22,898 bases of DNA. It comes from Acidobacteriota bacterium (lineage in GTDB: Bacteria > Acidobacteriota > UBA4820 > DSQY01). Each line of letters begins with the position of its first letter. Within the stretch, counting starts at the first letter, position 1. This document shows, piece by piece, positions 1-6,969 of this stretch. The stretch spans positions 1 to 22,898 of the forward strand of contig JAEMPZ010000170.1 in the NCBI GenBank assembly GCA_022759065.1. Direction: 5' to 3'. The notes beneath the pieces were generated by a model, which did no database searches, was not told where the DNA came from, and saw only the letters and a list, made by a program, of their open reading frames with translations. Both the position numbers and the translations under genes were made by a program.

Positions 1-4
1 CGGC

Positions 5-33
5 TTGACGGGCGTTCCGGGCTGGTTTACGAT
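5..33 (+). promoter_or_regulatory. Putative sigma-70-type promoter for the FecR/TPR cassette
   Basis: TTGACG at 5-10 (5 of 6 to the -35 consensus) is followed after exactly 17 nt by TACGAT at 28-33 (4 of 6 to the -10 consensus). It would start transcription near 40 and leave a leader of about 95 nt before the FecR-protein start at 137. No gene is visible in 1-136. Assigned by eye only; the window edge prevents excluding an upstream promoter. Confidence 0.35.
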
Positions 34-136
34 TGTTGTCACAAGGGGGCGATGGTTTAAAAAGGCGCTTTCAATTCGCGAAACCGGTGTTGTAACCATT
101 TTCACGAGTTGAATTAAAGATTTGCTGGAGGGCGTC

Positions 137-1042
137 ATGTCGCGATTGTCCATCAAGCTGTTCGGGCCTCTTTTGGTCGCAACCATAACGGTTATTGCCT
201 TTGGGGGAGTTTTGGCGTTCGCGCAAGTAAAGGTGAAGCCCAAGCCAGACCTGGGTTTTCTCGACCGTCTTGAGGGCCGTTTGGAAAGGGACCTGGACGT
301 GGCGCGCGCCGACCAGGCAAACAACAAGAAGACCCTGGATGATGCCAGGGCGCTCTTGTCCCGGGCACAGGCGTCCAAGAGTCCGGCCGCCGTTTCAGGC
401 GCCGAGCGGGCGGTGAGCCTTGCCGAGCAGGCCTTGCAGAAGAACCAGCTGCGCGAACAGCGGGTCCTGCGCGCCATCGGCTGGGTGCAAAAGCTGAAAG
501 AGAGCGCCGCCGCCGTTGGTCCAATCGGCGCCTTTATGCCGAGGGCGGAAGGGACCGTGGAGGTCGAGCCCAAGGATGGAGGGCCTCCTCGCAAGCTTTC
601 CGGCGACGTGCCACCAGTTGCAGGGCCTGGCGACACTGTGAAGACCGGCGCGGACGGCAGAGCGGACCTGCTCCTTCCAAACGGGAGCACTCTCAACCTG
701 GATGCCGCCTCCGCCGTCACGCTTCTTGATGATGGCCTCAATCTGCTATTCGGCCAGATCAGAGCCAAAGTCCAGCACGTCATGGGGCAAAGATTCGATG
801 TAAGAACGCCAACTGCCATCTGCGGCGTGCGCGGAACCGACTTCATCGTGCGCGAGAAGGCCGGGAAACCGGCGAGCCTTGTAGTCATCGAGGGGCAGGT
901 TGCATTCAGCGACATCAAAGGAATAAAGACGGTGCTAGTGAACGCGGGCCAGCAAAGTTATCTGCTGCCTGACGGGACGCCGGCTGAGCCAACAAGAGCG
1001 AATATCCATGACATGCCAAAGTGGTGGGAGGAGCAGCCATGA
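137..1042 (+). CDS. Exported FecR-domain protein with N-terminal coiled coil
   Basis: 301 aa. The start is the ATG at 137, preceded by GGAGG at 127-131 with good spacing; an in-frame TTG at 122 has no such site. Residues 1-29 look like a signal peptide or anchor ending in AFA before Gln30. Residues about 42-115 are charged and Ala/Leu-rich, a probable coiled coil (LDRLEGRLERDLDVARADQ). Residues about 135-265 match the FecR fold: a valued loop with GDTVKTGADGRADLLLPNGS, then the characteristic RTPTAICGVRGTDF segment. FecR domains in this arrangement are usually periplasmic or outer-membrane beta-rich modules. There is no FecI sigma factor or TonB receptor nearby, so classical iron-signalling is not supported here. 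The stop overlaps the next gene's start (ATGA), so the two are probably translated together. The domain call is firm; the role is not. Confidence 0.88.
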   Translation: MSRLSIKLFGPLLVATITVIAFGGVLAFAQVKVKPKPDLGFLDRLEGRLERDLDVARADQANNKKTLDDARALLSRAQASKSPAAVSGAERAVSLAEQALQKNQLREQRVLRAIGWVQKLKESAAAVGPIGAFMPRAEGTVEVEPKDGGPPRKLSGDVPPVAGPGDTVKTGADGRADLLLPNGSTLNLDAASAVTLLDDGLNLLFGQIRAKVQHVMGQRFDVRTPTAICGVRGTDFIVREKAGKPASLVVIEGQVAFSDIKGIKTVLVNAGQQSYLLPDGTPAEPTRANIHDMPKWWEEQP

Positions 1043-2265
1043 AGCTCGGCATGCCTGGATTTGCCATTTTTGCATTTCTGTGGGCACTGTTGGCGTCAGG
1101 CGCGCCCGCGATGGCGCAGACTCCTGAAATAGACTGCCAAGGAACCCTTCAGGCCTGGGCGATTGACCGAGTTACGCCGGGAATGCAGGAGTTCATGGCC
1201 ACGCATCACTGTTCTTGCCCGTGCAGCACCTGCGAGCCAAATTGCACAGCCATCGGCTCCGCCCCCGCCGCCCCGTGGTCGGGCAGCCACGTCACGCACG
1301 CCACCAGTTCACAGATGTTCGCCGCGCAGATGGTCGGCCAAATGATCGGCCAGATCATAGCGTCGGCTTTCGCCGAGCCCAAGGTTGACGAGGCCGCCCT
1401 CGCGGCGCAAAAGCAAAAAGAGGAAGAAGAACGGAAGAAGGCCGAGGCGGAAAAACAGAAGCTGCTCGCCGCTTGGAAAGCCAAGCAAGCTCAAGCGGAA
1501 AAGGATCGCCAGGCCGCGCAAGCACAGAACCAGCAGGCCGGGAACGATCTTCTCAACCATATGCAGACCTTCGACGGCACCGGGGCCTCTTCTCAAACGC
1601 TCGCCGTTGAACCGGTCGCGGGCGCGTTTGGAACAATGCAATTGAAGCCGATCACCGCCTCTTCAGGAGCTGAATTCAAACCGATGTCGCGCGCCAGCTA
1701 TGACACATCGGGCTTAAAGGATTGGCAGAGGGCGCTGTGCGCGGCCTACCTTTCCCAGAGCGCCCTTTCGGTCGTAAGGACCGATCCCGAACAGGCGCGC
1801 TATTTCGATGATCAGGCCGCGCTCGCGATGTCCGGCCAGCCGATCGAGGTGCGTTGCCAGTTCCCAAAAATGGCCGAGCCGCCCCAACCGCAAGCCGGTT
1901 CAAGCGCGTCAATGGACAAGACCGTGAAGGCCATCGAGTTTGTCCAGGCGCGCGCCAAGGACCTTCAAGACATCGAGACCAAGCTTCAAAAAGCCAAGTC
2001 CGAAAAGAGCGGGGCTGAATCTATGCGGAAGCAGGCCGAGGAAGCGCTGGCCCAGGCCCAAACGCAAAAAGCGCAGGCAAAGCCTGATGACGCGGCTTTG
2101 CTCGCTGAAATTGCGCGCAAAATCAACGAAGCGCAGTGCCAGCTCAACGACGCCAACAACAAGCTGGATGCCTTGTCCAAAGAGACCGATGAACTTTACC
2201 AGCAGAAAGAGTCCATCCGCCAGGAGCTTCAGAACGTGCAGCAGCAGGTACAGGGAGCGCAGTGA
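1039..2265 (+). CDS. Secreted Cys-cluster coiled-coil protein of unknown function
   Basis: 408 aa, no family recognised. The ATG at 1039 overlaps the FecR gene stop by 4 nt and follows GGGAGGAG; upstream in-frame GTGs are less likely. Residues 1-26 form a signal peptide (hydrophobic core, then PAMA-Q). Just after it lies a tight Cys motif, HHCSCPCSTCEPNC, with Cys at 58, 60, 62, 65 and 69, plus Cys33. Residues about 92-112 are a Met/Gly/Ile-rich hydrophobic stretch with spaced glycines (MVGQMIGQIIAS) that could be a membrane-interacting helix. Residues about 117-168 are a highly charged Lys/Glu/Ala/Gln coiled coil. The middle (about 170-295) is globular-looking, with two more Cys. Residues about 300-405 form a second long coiled coil rich in Gln and Lys. 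The Cys cluster could form disulfides in the periplasm or bind metal; neither is shown. Its coupling to the FecR protein suggests a shared complex. Confidence 0.8.
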   Translation: MKLGMPGFAIFAFLWALLASGAPAMAQTPEIDCQGTLQAWAIDRVTPGMQEFMATHHCSCPCSTCEPNCTAIGSAPAAPWSGSHVTHATSSQMFAAQMVGQMIGQIIASAFAEPKVDEAALAAQKQKEEEERKKAEAEKQKLLAAWKAKQAQAEKDRQAAQAQNQQAGNDLLNHMQTFDGTGASSQTLAVEPVAGAFGTMQLKPITASSGAEFKPMSRASYDTSGLKDWQRALCAAYLSQSALSVVRTDPEQARYFDDQAALAMSGQPIEVRCQFPKMAEPPQPQAGSSASMDKTVKAIEFVQARAKDLQDIETKLQKAKSEKSGAESMRKQAEEALAQAQTQKAQAKPDDAALLAEIARKINEAQCQLNDANNKLDALSKETDELYQQKESIRQELQNVQQQVQGAQ

Positions 2266-2270
2266 AAATT

Positions 2271-2334
2271 ATGAATTACGAATGTTGAAGGAAAAAGAAG
2301 TACCTCACTTCATCCTTCAACCTTCATACTTCAT
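2271..2334. repeat. Imperfect inverted repeat (21-nt arms) between coiled-coil and TPR-PDZ genes
   Basis: The arm at 2271-2291 and the reverse complement of 2314-2334 agree at 18 of 21 positions. A second nested perfect stem lies inside (2297-2301 pairs with 2307-2311 around a 5-nt loop). The right arm contains short tandem TTCATACT-type units. The interval 2266-2361 is distinctly AT-richer than the flanking genes and has no coding potential. It looks like a small mobile palindromic (REP/MITE-like) element or an intercistronic hairpin; without a run of T it is not a classical terminator. Confidence 0.6.
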
Positions 2335-2361
2335 ACTTACTCCATTGATCGGAGGGGTCAG

Positions 2362-4308
2362 ATGCAGAAGGTTCGCGCTATCAGCATCGTGGTTTTGTTG
2401 GTTGTCTTGGCCGCCGTGCCCGCCTTGGCTGGTTTCGGCCAGATAAACGCCACAACCAAGTGGCTCCAGGGAAAACAGGCCTTCCTTGCGGGGAACTACT
2501 CCCAGGCGATCGCCATCTGGACCGAGGAAAGCGTCGTCAAGTACAACGTGAGCGACCCAGGATATTACTACTGGCTCGCCAACGCATACGCGAGGACAGG
2601 GGCCAACGACAAGGCGGTCGAGACGGCCAAGAAGGGATTGGCTCTTGGGCCAAAGGCGGGGGATCCCAACGTAGTCGGCAATCTGCAGTGGGTCCTCGGC
2701 CAGGCTTACAACGGATTGAAGCAGTACGACTCGGCCCTGGCCGCTGCCCAGGCGGCCATAGCAGCCCAGCCACAGGATCCGGACAATTACAACCTCCTTG
2801 CCAATATCTACATGGACATGGAGAAATACGACGACGCCATGACCGCGGCCAAGAGAATGGTTGAGATGAAGCCTTCCCCGGCCGGCTACTCCACAATAGC
2901 GCTCTGCTGCTATAGGAAGGGCGATCTCGACAGCGCCCTGGATAACATTAACAAGGGGCTGGCGCTGGCGCCGCAGGACGCCAATCTCTTGATGGGCCAG
3001 GGGCGGATATACTTTGACAAGTTCCTCTTCGATCAGGCGGCATCCTCCTATTCAAAGGCTCTGGAGGCTAAAGCTCAAGACGCCCGAAGCTGGATCGCCC
3101 TTTGCAGATACTACCAGGGCAGATACGACGACGCGCTGGCTCAGGTGGACGCCGGCGCCACCAACGCCCAACAAGGGCAGGTGGGGCTTAACTTGAAGCT
3201 GAACGAGCATAACGCGATCGCGGTCGCCTCTGTAGAGCCTCAGAGCCCGGCGGCCGAAGCAGGCCTTCAGCCTGAAGATTGGATCATGGAGATCAACGGC
3301 GAGAAAACCTACAAAGGCATGGTTAACATCACCCCTCTCCTGACGGTTGACGAGGCTGCGGCCAAACTGCGCGGCGCGCCTGGAACGTCAGTTGAATTAA
3401 AGCTCTGGCGGTCATCTGGGAAGGTATTGCCGTTCAAGCGGACCGTCGTCCGAAAGGTCATTGTGCCTCCCTCCTCCGCTCTCGATTACGCCATTCAATC
3501 GCTTGCTTTGAGAGCAAAAGGCGATTCCGACAAAGCGCTCTCGATAGCCGAGAAGGCGGCCGGCCTGGATTCCTCCAGCGAATGGGCGCAGCTGGCCCTT
3601 GGTTTCGCCCTTTTGGACAAAGGCAGATACGATGAGGCTTTAACCGCATTACAGCACAACGCCACGGGGCTAACCATTCCATACAGGCAGTTGGGACGGG
3701 CAATCTGTTTCGCGAAGAAGGGCGATCTCAAGGGAGCCGCCGACATCTATTTTGGAGATATCGCCGGGATGGGTTCGCTGGCAAAAACGCTAGACGCCCG
3801 CTGCGTCCCCCTCTGGCATGAAAGGGGCGCCCTGCTTGGGTTATTGCAGCCAACAATTCACGGCCACCTTGATCAGGCAAAGAAGCTTGAAGCGGAGGGC
3901 AAATACGCCGATGCGCTGCCTGAATACGCGCAGGCGCTCCGCTTCGCGGCGGACGACAAAGAGGCCGCGGAGTTGCGCGGCGCCATCTTCGCCGCCGCAT
4001 CGAAGATGCCAACTCCTCCCGAGCTGCCGGAAGACGCGCGCGAGAGGGTGGTCAGGGGCGAGACGCTCATTAAGGACGGCGACCTTGCCGCGGCAGTAAA
4101 GGAATTCAACGAGGCTATCGGCCTGGCGCCCTATATGCCGAAGCTCTATTACAACGCGGCGCTTCTAAACGGCCAGCTCAAGCGGTACGCCGAGGCCATA
4201 AGGCTGATGAACATTTACTTGCAGGGCGCTCCCGACGCACCGGACGCCCGAGCAGCTAAGGACGAAATCATCAAATGGAAGCTCGAAATGGAACGGCAGG
4301 GGAAGTAA
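2362..4308 (+). CDS. Exported TPR protein with an internal PDZ domain
   Basis: 648 aa. The start ATG follows GGAGG at a normal distance. Residues 1-23 are a signal peptide (VPALA before GFGQ). Tandem TPR-like helical pairs fill about residues 30-265 (for example GKQAFLAGNYSQAIAIW and YYYWLANAYARTGANDKAV). At about 272-365 a PDZ-like domain interrupts the array: AVASVEPQSPAAEAGLQPED then WIMEINGEKTYKG are the typical carboxylate-loop and ligand-groove segments. No Ser/His/Asp protease domain is present, so it is not an HtrA or Ctp protease. TPRs resume from about 375 to the end. The last 100 residues are nearly identical to those of the next gene. It is likely a periplasmic or outer-membrane-associated scaffold with one peptide-binding (PDZ) and several TPR surfaces. 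The partner is unknown, and the FecR and Cys-cluster proteins are the obvious candidates. Confidence 0.87.
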   Translation: MQKVRAISIVVLLVVLAAVPALAGFGQINATTKWLQGKQAFLAGNYSQAIAIWTEESVVKYNVSDPGYYYWLANAYARTGANDKAVETAKKGLALGPKAGDPNVVGNLQWVLGQAYNGLKQYDSALAAAQAAIAAQPQDPDNYNLLANIYMDMEKYDDAMTAAKRMVEMKPSPAGYSTIALCCYRKGDLDSALDNINKGLALAPQDANLLMGQGRIYFDKFLFDQAASSYSKALEAKAQDARSWIALCRYYQGRYDDALAQVDAGATNAQQGQVGLNLKLNEHNAIAVASVEPQSPAAEAGLQPEDWIMEINGEKTYKGMVNITPLLTVDEAAAKLRGAPGTSVELKLWRSSGKVLPFKRTVVRKVIVPPSSALDYAIQSLALRAKGDSDKALSIAEKAAGLDSSSEWAQLALGFALLDKGRYDEALTALQHNATGLTIPYRQLGRAICFAKKGDLKGAADIYFGDIAGMGSLAKTLDARCVPLWHERGALLGLLQPTIHGHLDQAKKLEAEGKYADALPEYAQALRFAADDKEAAELRGAIFAAASKMPTPPELPEDARERVVRGETLIKDGDLAAAVKEFNEAIGLAPYMPKLYYNAALLNGQLKRYAEAIRLMNIYLQGAPDAPDARAAKDEIIKWKLEMERQGK

Positions 4309-4310
4309 AG

Positions 4311-4328
4311 GCTTTTCGCCATAAAAGC
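4311..4328 (+). other. Short intercistronic hairpin between the two TPR genes
   Basis: GCTTTT (4311-4316) pairs with AAAAGC (4323-4328) around a 6-nt loop, three bases after the first TPR gene stop. There is no T run after it, so termination is unlikely. It could stabilise the 3' end of a processed transcript or mean nothing. The following AAAGGAG is the ribosome-binding site of the next gene. Confidence 0.25.
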
Positions 4329-4344
4329 ACAAAGGAGTGAGCAA

Positions 4345-5988
4345 ATGAGAGCATTTCGTTTCTTGGCGTTCTTCCTGGCTGTTTCTCTCGCTTTTTCGGC
4401 CCCGGCCGCGGCGGGCTTCATTCAAGCCATGGCGGCTGTTCATTTCCAGCAGGGCCAAAAGGCTTTCAACGCGGGAGATTTCGACAAGGCAATCAAAATA
4501 TGGACCGAGCCCAGCGTGGAGAACGTCTACAGAAACGACCCTGGTTACTGGGACTGGCTGGCCAAGGCCTACCGCGGGGCGAAGCTATATGACAAAGCCC
4601 TCGCGATGGCACAAAAGGGGCTTAGCCTGCAACCTGCCGACCCAAACGTGGCCGCGGAGTTAAACGCCCTTTTAGCGCTCACCTATGAAGACATGGGCCA
4701 GTACCAACAGGCGATCGCGCCCGCTCAAGCCATAATAGCTGCGGCTCCGAAAGAACCAATGGCATACCTGATCCTCGGGAAAATCTACTTGGACATGAAC
4801 CGCTTCAGCGACGCCGAGACCGCGGCGCTGCGATCCCTCGAAATCAAGCCTACCGGCGACGGGCTGGCCGTTCTTGGTGTCGCGCACCTGCACATGGGGC
4901 TCATAAAGGGCGCGCTCCAGAACTTCACGATGGGGCTCACTTACGACCCGAAGAACGCCAACCTTCTAAGGGGCGTGGTGGCAGCCCAGTTGTCGCTATT
5001 CAACCTGAGCGCCGCGATGGAGGCGGCCAGAAACGCCGCGGCGGCGGGCGTCCCGGACGCGCCCTTATATGAAGGCTTCGTCCTTTACTATCAGGGTGAC
5101 ACCGCGGCCGCCTTGGACAAGATCAACGCCTTCATAGCATCCATTCCCAAGCTGGAGAAGGATGCGGCGGCTGATTTCGCGCTCAGGTCGTTTTTATACC
5201 GCGCCAAGGGCGAGAACGACAAGGCGCTAGAGGACGCCCAGCAGGCCGCCTCCTTTGACAAGAAGGCTTTCGCGTCTGGGTACGCCCTTGGATTTGCCCT
5301 GCTTGGAAAAGAGAGGCCGCAGGAAGCGCTGGCGGCCTTCGACGACCCATCGCTTGAGCCAGCGCTGATGCCGTTCACCGAGGCGCACCGGCAGCTTGGC
5401 CGGGCGCTTTGCTACGCCAAAATGGGGAACTTGGACAAGGCCGCTGACATCTATTTTGGCGTTGCTGGCCAGATAGACCAGCGCTACGCGCCCATTTGGC
5501 AGGACAAGGCGGCGCTGGCGGCGCAGTTCGCGCCATCTTTGCAACAACACCTTGAACAAGCCAGAAAGTTAGAGGCCGATGGCAAGTACGCCGATTGCCT
5601 CCGGGAATATGCCCAGGCTATGAGGTTTGCCGACGGAAAACAGGCCGAGGATATTCGCGCCGCGAGTTTTGCCGAGGCCGCAAAAATGCCGACGCCTCCT
5701 GAACTTCCCGAAGACGCCCGGCGACGCGTCGTCAGGGGCGAAGCGCTCATAAAGGACGGCGACCTCGCCTCCGCCGTGGCCGAGTTCAACGACGCGCTGC
5801 GCCTCGCGCCCTACATGCCCAAGCTCTACTACAACGCCGCCCTATTGAACGGACAGCTCAAGAAGTACCCGGAAGCGATCAGGCTCATGAACATCTACCT
5901 CCAGGGCGCGCCCGACGCCCCCGACGCCAGAGCCGCCAAGGATGAAATCATAAAGTGGGAGCTGGAAATCGAGCGGCAGGGGAAGTGA
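4345..5988 (+). CDS. Exported TPR protein, PDZ-less paralogue of the preceding gene
   Basis: 547 aa. The ATG follows AAAGGAG with a 7-nt gap. Residues 1-23 are a signal peptide (SAPAAA before GF), so the mature N-terminus resembles that of the preceding protein (GFIQ against GFGQ). TPR-like pairs run through almost the whole chain (FQQGQKAFNAGDFDKAIKIW, DPGYWDWLAKAYRGAKLYDK and so on). It aligns with the preceding protein along its length except that the PDZ segment is missing, which accounts for the 101-residue size difference. The C-terminal 100 residues (nt 5686-5985) are 89 percent identical to the paralogue by direct count. The 36-nt spacing implies one transcript. It arose by tandem duplication, with PDZ loss or gain in one copy. 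Function unknown; probably a second scaffold subunit of the same envelope assembly. Confidence 0.86.
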   Translation: MRAFRFLAFFLAVSLAFSAPAAAGFIQAMAAVHFQQGQKAFNAGDFDKAIKIWTEPSVENVYRNDPGYWDWLAKAYRGAKLYDKALAMAQKGLSLQPADPNVAAELNALLALTYEDMGQYQQAIAPAQAIIAAAPKEPMAYLILGKIYLDMNRFSDAETAALRSLEIKPTGDGLAVLGVAHLHMGLIKGALQNFTMGLTYDPKNANLLRGVVAAQLSLFNLSAAMEAARNAAAAGVPDAPLYEGFVLYYQGDTAAALDKINAFIASIPKLEKDAAADFALRSFLYRAKGENDKALEDAQQAASFDKKAFASGYALGFALLGKERPQEALAAFDDPSLEPALMPFTEAHRQLGRALCYAKMGNLDKAADIYFGVAGQIDQRYAPIWQDKAALAAQFAPSLQQHLEQARKLEADGKYADCLREYAQAMRFADGKQAEDIRAASFAEAAKMPTPPELPEDARRRVVRGEALIKDGDLASAVAEFNDALRLAPYMPKLYYNAALLNGQLKKYPEAIRLMNIYLQGAPDAPDARAAKDEIIKWELEIERQGK

Positions 5989-6006
5989 GAAAGCCATTCA
6001 CCGCCC

Positions 6007-6041
6007 TTCGAGTCCCGGACGTGGCTTGTTCAAATCCCGGC
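6007..6041 (+). other. Two short tRNA T-arm-like segments beside the intact tRNA
   Basis: TTCGAGTCCCGG at 6007-6018 is identical over 12 nt, in opposite orientation, to the T-arm of the tRNA-Leu at 6076-6162 (plus-strand 6087-6098). A second segment at 6028-6041 (GTTCAAATCCCGGC) also resembles a T-loop and its 3' stem. Neither can fold into a full tRNA. A small hairpin CCGGC-GAT-GCCGG follows at 6038-6050 without a T run. They may be tRNA-gene debris, or chance given the short length. Confidence 0.3.
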
Positions 6042-6075
6042 GATGCCGGCTCATTGTTTGGTTGAAGTTTCTTGA

Positions 6076-6162
6076 TGGTGCCGAAGCCGGGACTCGAACC
6101 CGGAAGGCCTTGCGACCGGGGGATTTTGAGTCCCCTGCGTCTGCCAATTCCGCCACTTCGGC
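6076..6162 (-). tRNA. tRNA-Leu (anticodon CAA)
   Basis: On the minus strand an 87-nt gene begins GCCGAAG, pairing with the 3' CUUCGGC acceptor strand, followed by discriminator A and an encoded CCA. The D-arm region GCGGAATTGGCAGACGC, anticodon stem GGGGA/TCCCC around the loop CTCAAAA (anticodon CAA, reads UUG), a long variable arm typical of class II tRNAs, and the T-arm with GTTCGAGTC are all visible. It lies 42 nt downstream of the PP2C gene on the same strand, so it could be co-transcribed or have its own promoter. Confidence 0.97.
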
Positions 6163-6204
6163 GAGTTGTTAGTTTACACGAGAAGGGCGCTAATGGACAA
6201 GTGG

Positions 6205-6969
6205 CTACTCGTCTCGCCTCAAAAGCAGCACGGTCACGTTGTCCTCGCCGCCACCTTCATTGGCCGCTTCGACGAGGGCTTTGCAGGCCTTGTCAAGGTC
6301 GCGCGCCTCTGAAAGCAGCTTTGCGATCTTTTCGTCCGAAACCATGGTATTCAAACCGTCGGTGCAGAGAAGGACCAGATCCCCGGCCATCAGCGGGGTT
6401 TCGCTCACGTCGGCAAGCGCCTCGCCTTTGGTGCCAAGGGCCTTCGTTATTACGTTCCTGAACGGGTGATGCTGCGCCTCGCTTTGTGACAAAAAGCCCA
6501 TCTTCACCTGCTCGTTGACCCACGAGTGATCGGAGGTAAGCGCGGACAATGCCCCGCCCCTGAACAGGTAGGCGCGGCTGTCTCCCACGTGGGACATTAT
6601 GAGCCTGTCGTCGTGTACCATCGCGGCAACCACGGTGGTCCCCATGCCGCGCGATTCGGCGTGCTGGCCAGCGTACTCCTGAATTTTCTCGTTCGCGGCG
6701 GAGACCGCGGTCTTGAGCTTGTTCCCCTGGAAGGAGAGCGAATCATCGTAAGCGTACGGCCACGTGCTCTCCTCGTCGAGGCGGGAGTTTTCTAGGAACT
6801 CCACGATCTGGCTGACCGCTATTTTGGAGGCGACCTCTCCGCATGAGTGCCCCCCCATGCCATCGGCCACCACGTAAAGGCCAAGGTCCGGCCTAAGAGC
6901 GTAGGCGTCCTCGTTGTTGGTTCTTTTCATCCCCACGTCAGATAGCGCCGCCGATGAATATCTGCTCAT
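6205..6969 (-). CDS. PP2C-family protein serine/threonine phosphatase
   Basis: 254 aa, a minimal single-domain PPM/PP2C phosphatase of the Stp/PrpC type that removes phosphate from Ser/Thr on cytosolic proteins using two metal ions. The expected motifs occur in order: DVGMKRTNNEDAY near residue 11, VADGMGGHSCGE (metal Asp36, Gly37), GMGTTVVAAMV, MSHVGDSRAYLFRGG, LTSDHSWVNEQV, LLCTDGLNTMV, and the C-terminal GGGEDNVTVLLL. No membrane or sensor domain is attached. The ATG at 6969 overlaps the stop of the J-domain gene by 4 nt (ATGA), so translation is coupled. No Ser/Thr kinase is in the window; the J-domain/TPR protein is the nearest possible substrate or adaptor. Family certain; target unknown. 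Confidence 0.95.
   Translation of the reverse strand: MSRYSSAALSDVGMKRTNNEDAYALRPDLGLYVVADGMGGHSCGEVASKIAVSQIVEFLENSRLDEESTWPYAYDDSLSFQGNKLKTAVSAANEKIQEYAGQHAESRGMGTTVVAAMVHDDRLIMSHVGDSRAYLFRGGALSALTSDHSWVNEQVKMGFLSQSEAQHHPFRNVITKALGTKGEALADVSETPLMAGDLVLLCTDGLNTMVSDEKIAKLLSEARDLDKACKALVEAANEGGGEDNVTVLLLRRDE

Noticed and set aside
137-1042. FecR protein as part of a FecIRA iron-siderophore signalling system
   Set aside because: No ECF sigma factor, TonB-dependent receptor or anti-sigma N-terminal segment is present; the protein is exported and followed by TPR proteins.
2266-2361. Rho-independent terminator between the coiled-coil and TPR-PDZ genes
   Set aside because: The stem is AT-rich and imperfect and no U-run follows it; the genes are more likely one transcript.
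2362-4308. PDZ-containing protein as an HtrA or C-terminal processing protease
   Set aside because: There is no catalytic Ser/His/Asp or Ser/Lys motif anywhere in the chain; both flanks of the PDZ are TPR-like.
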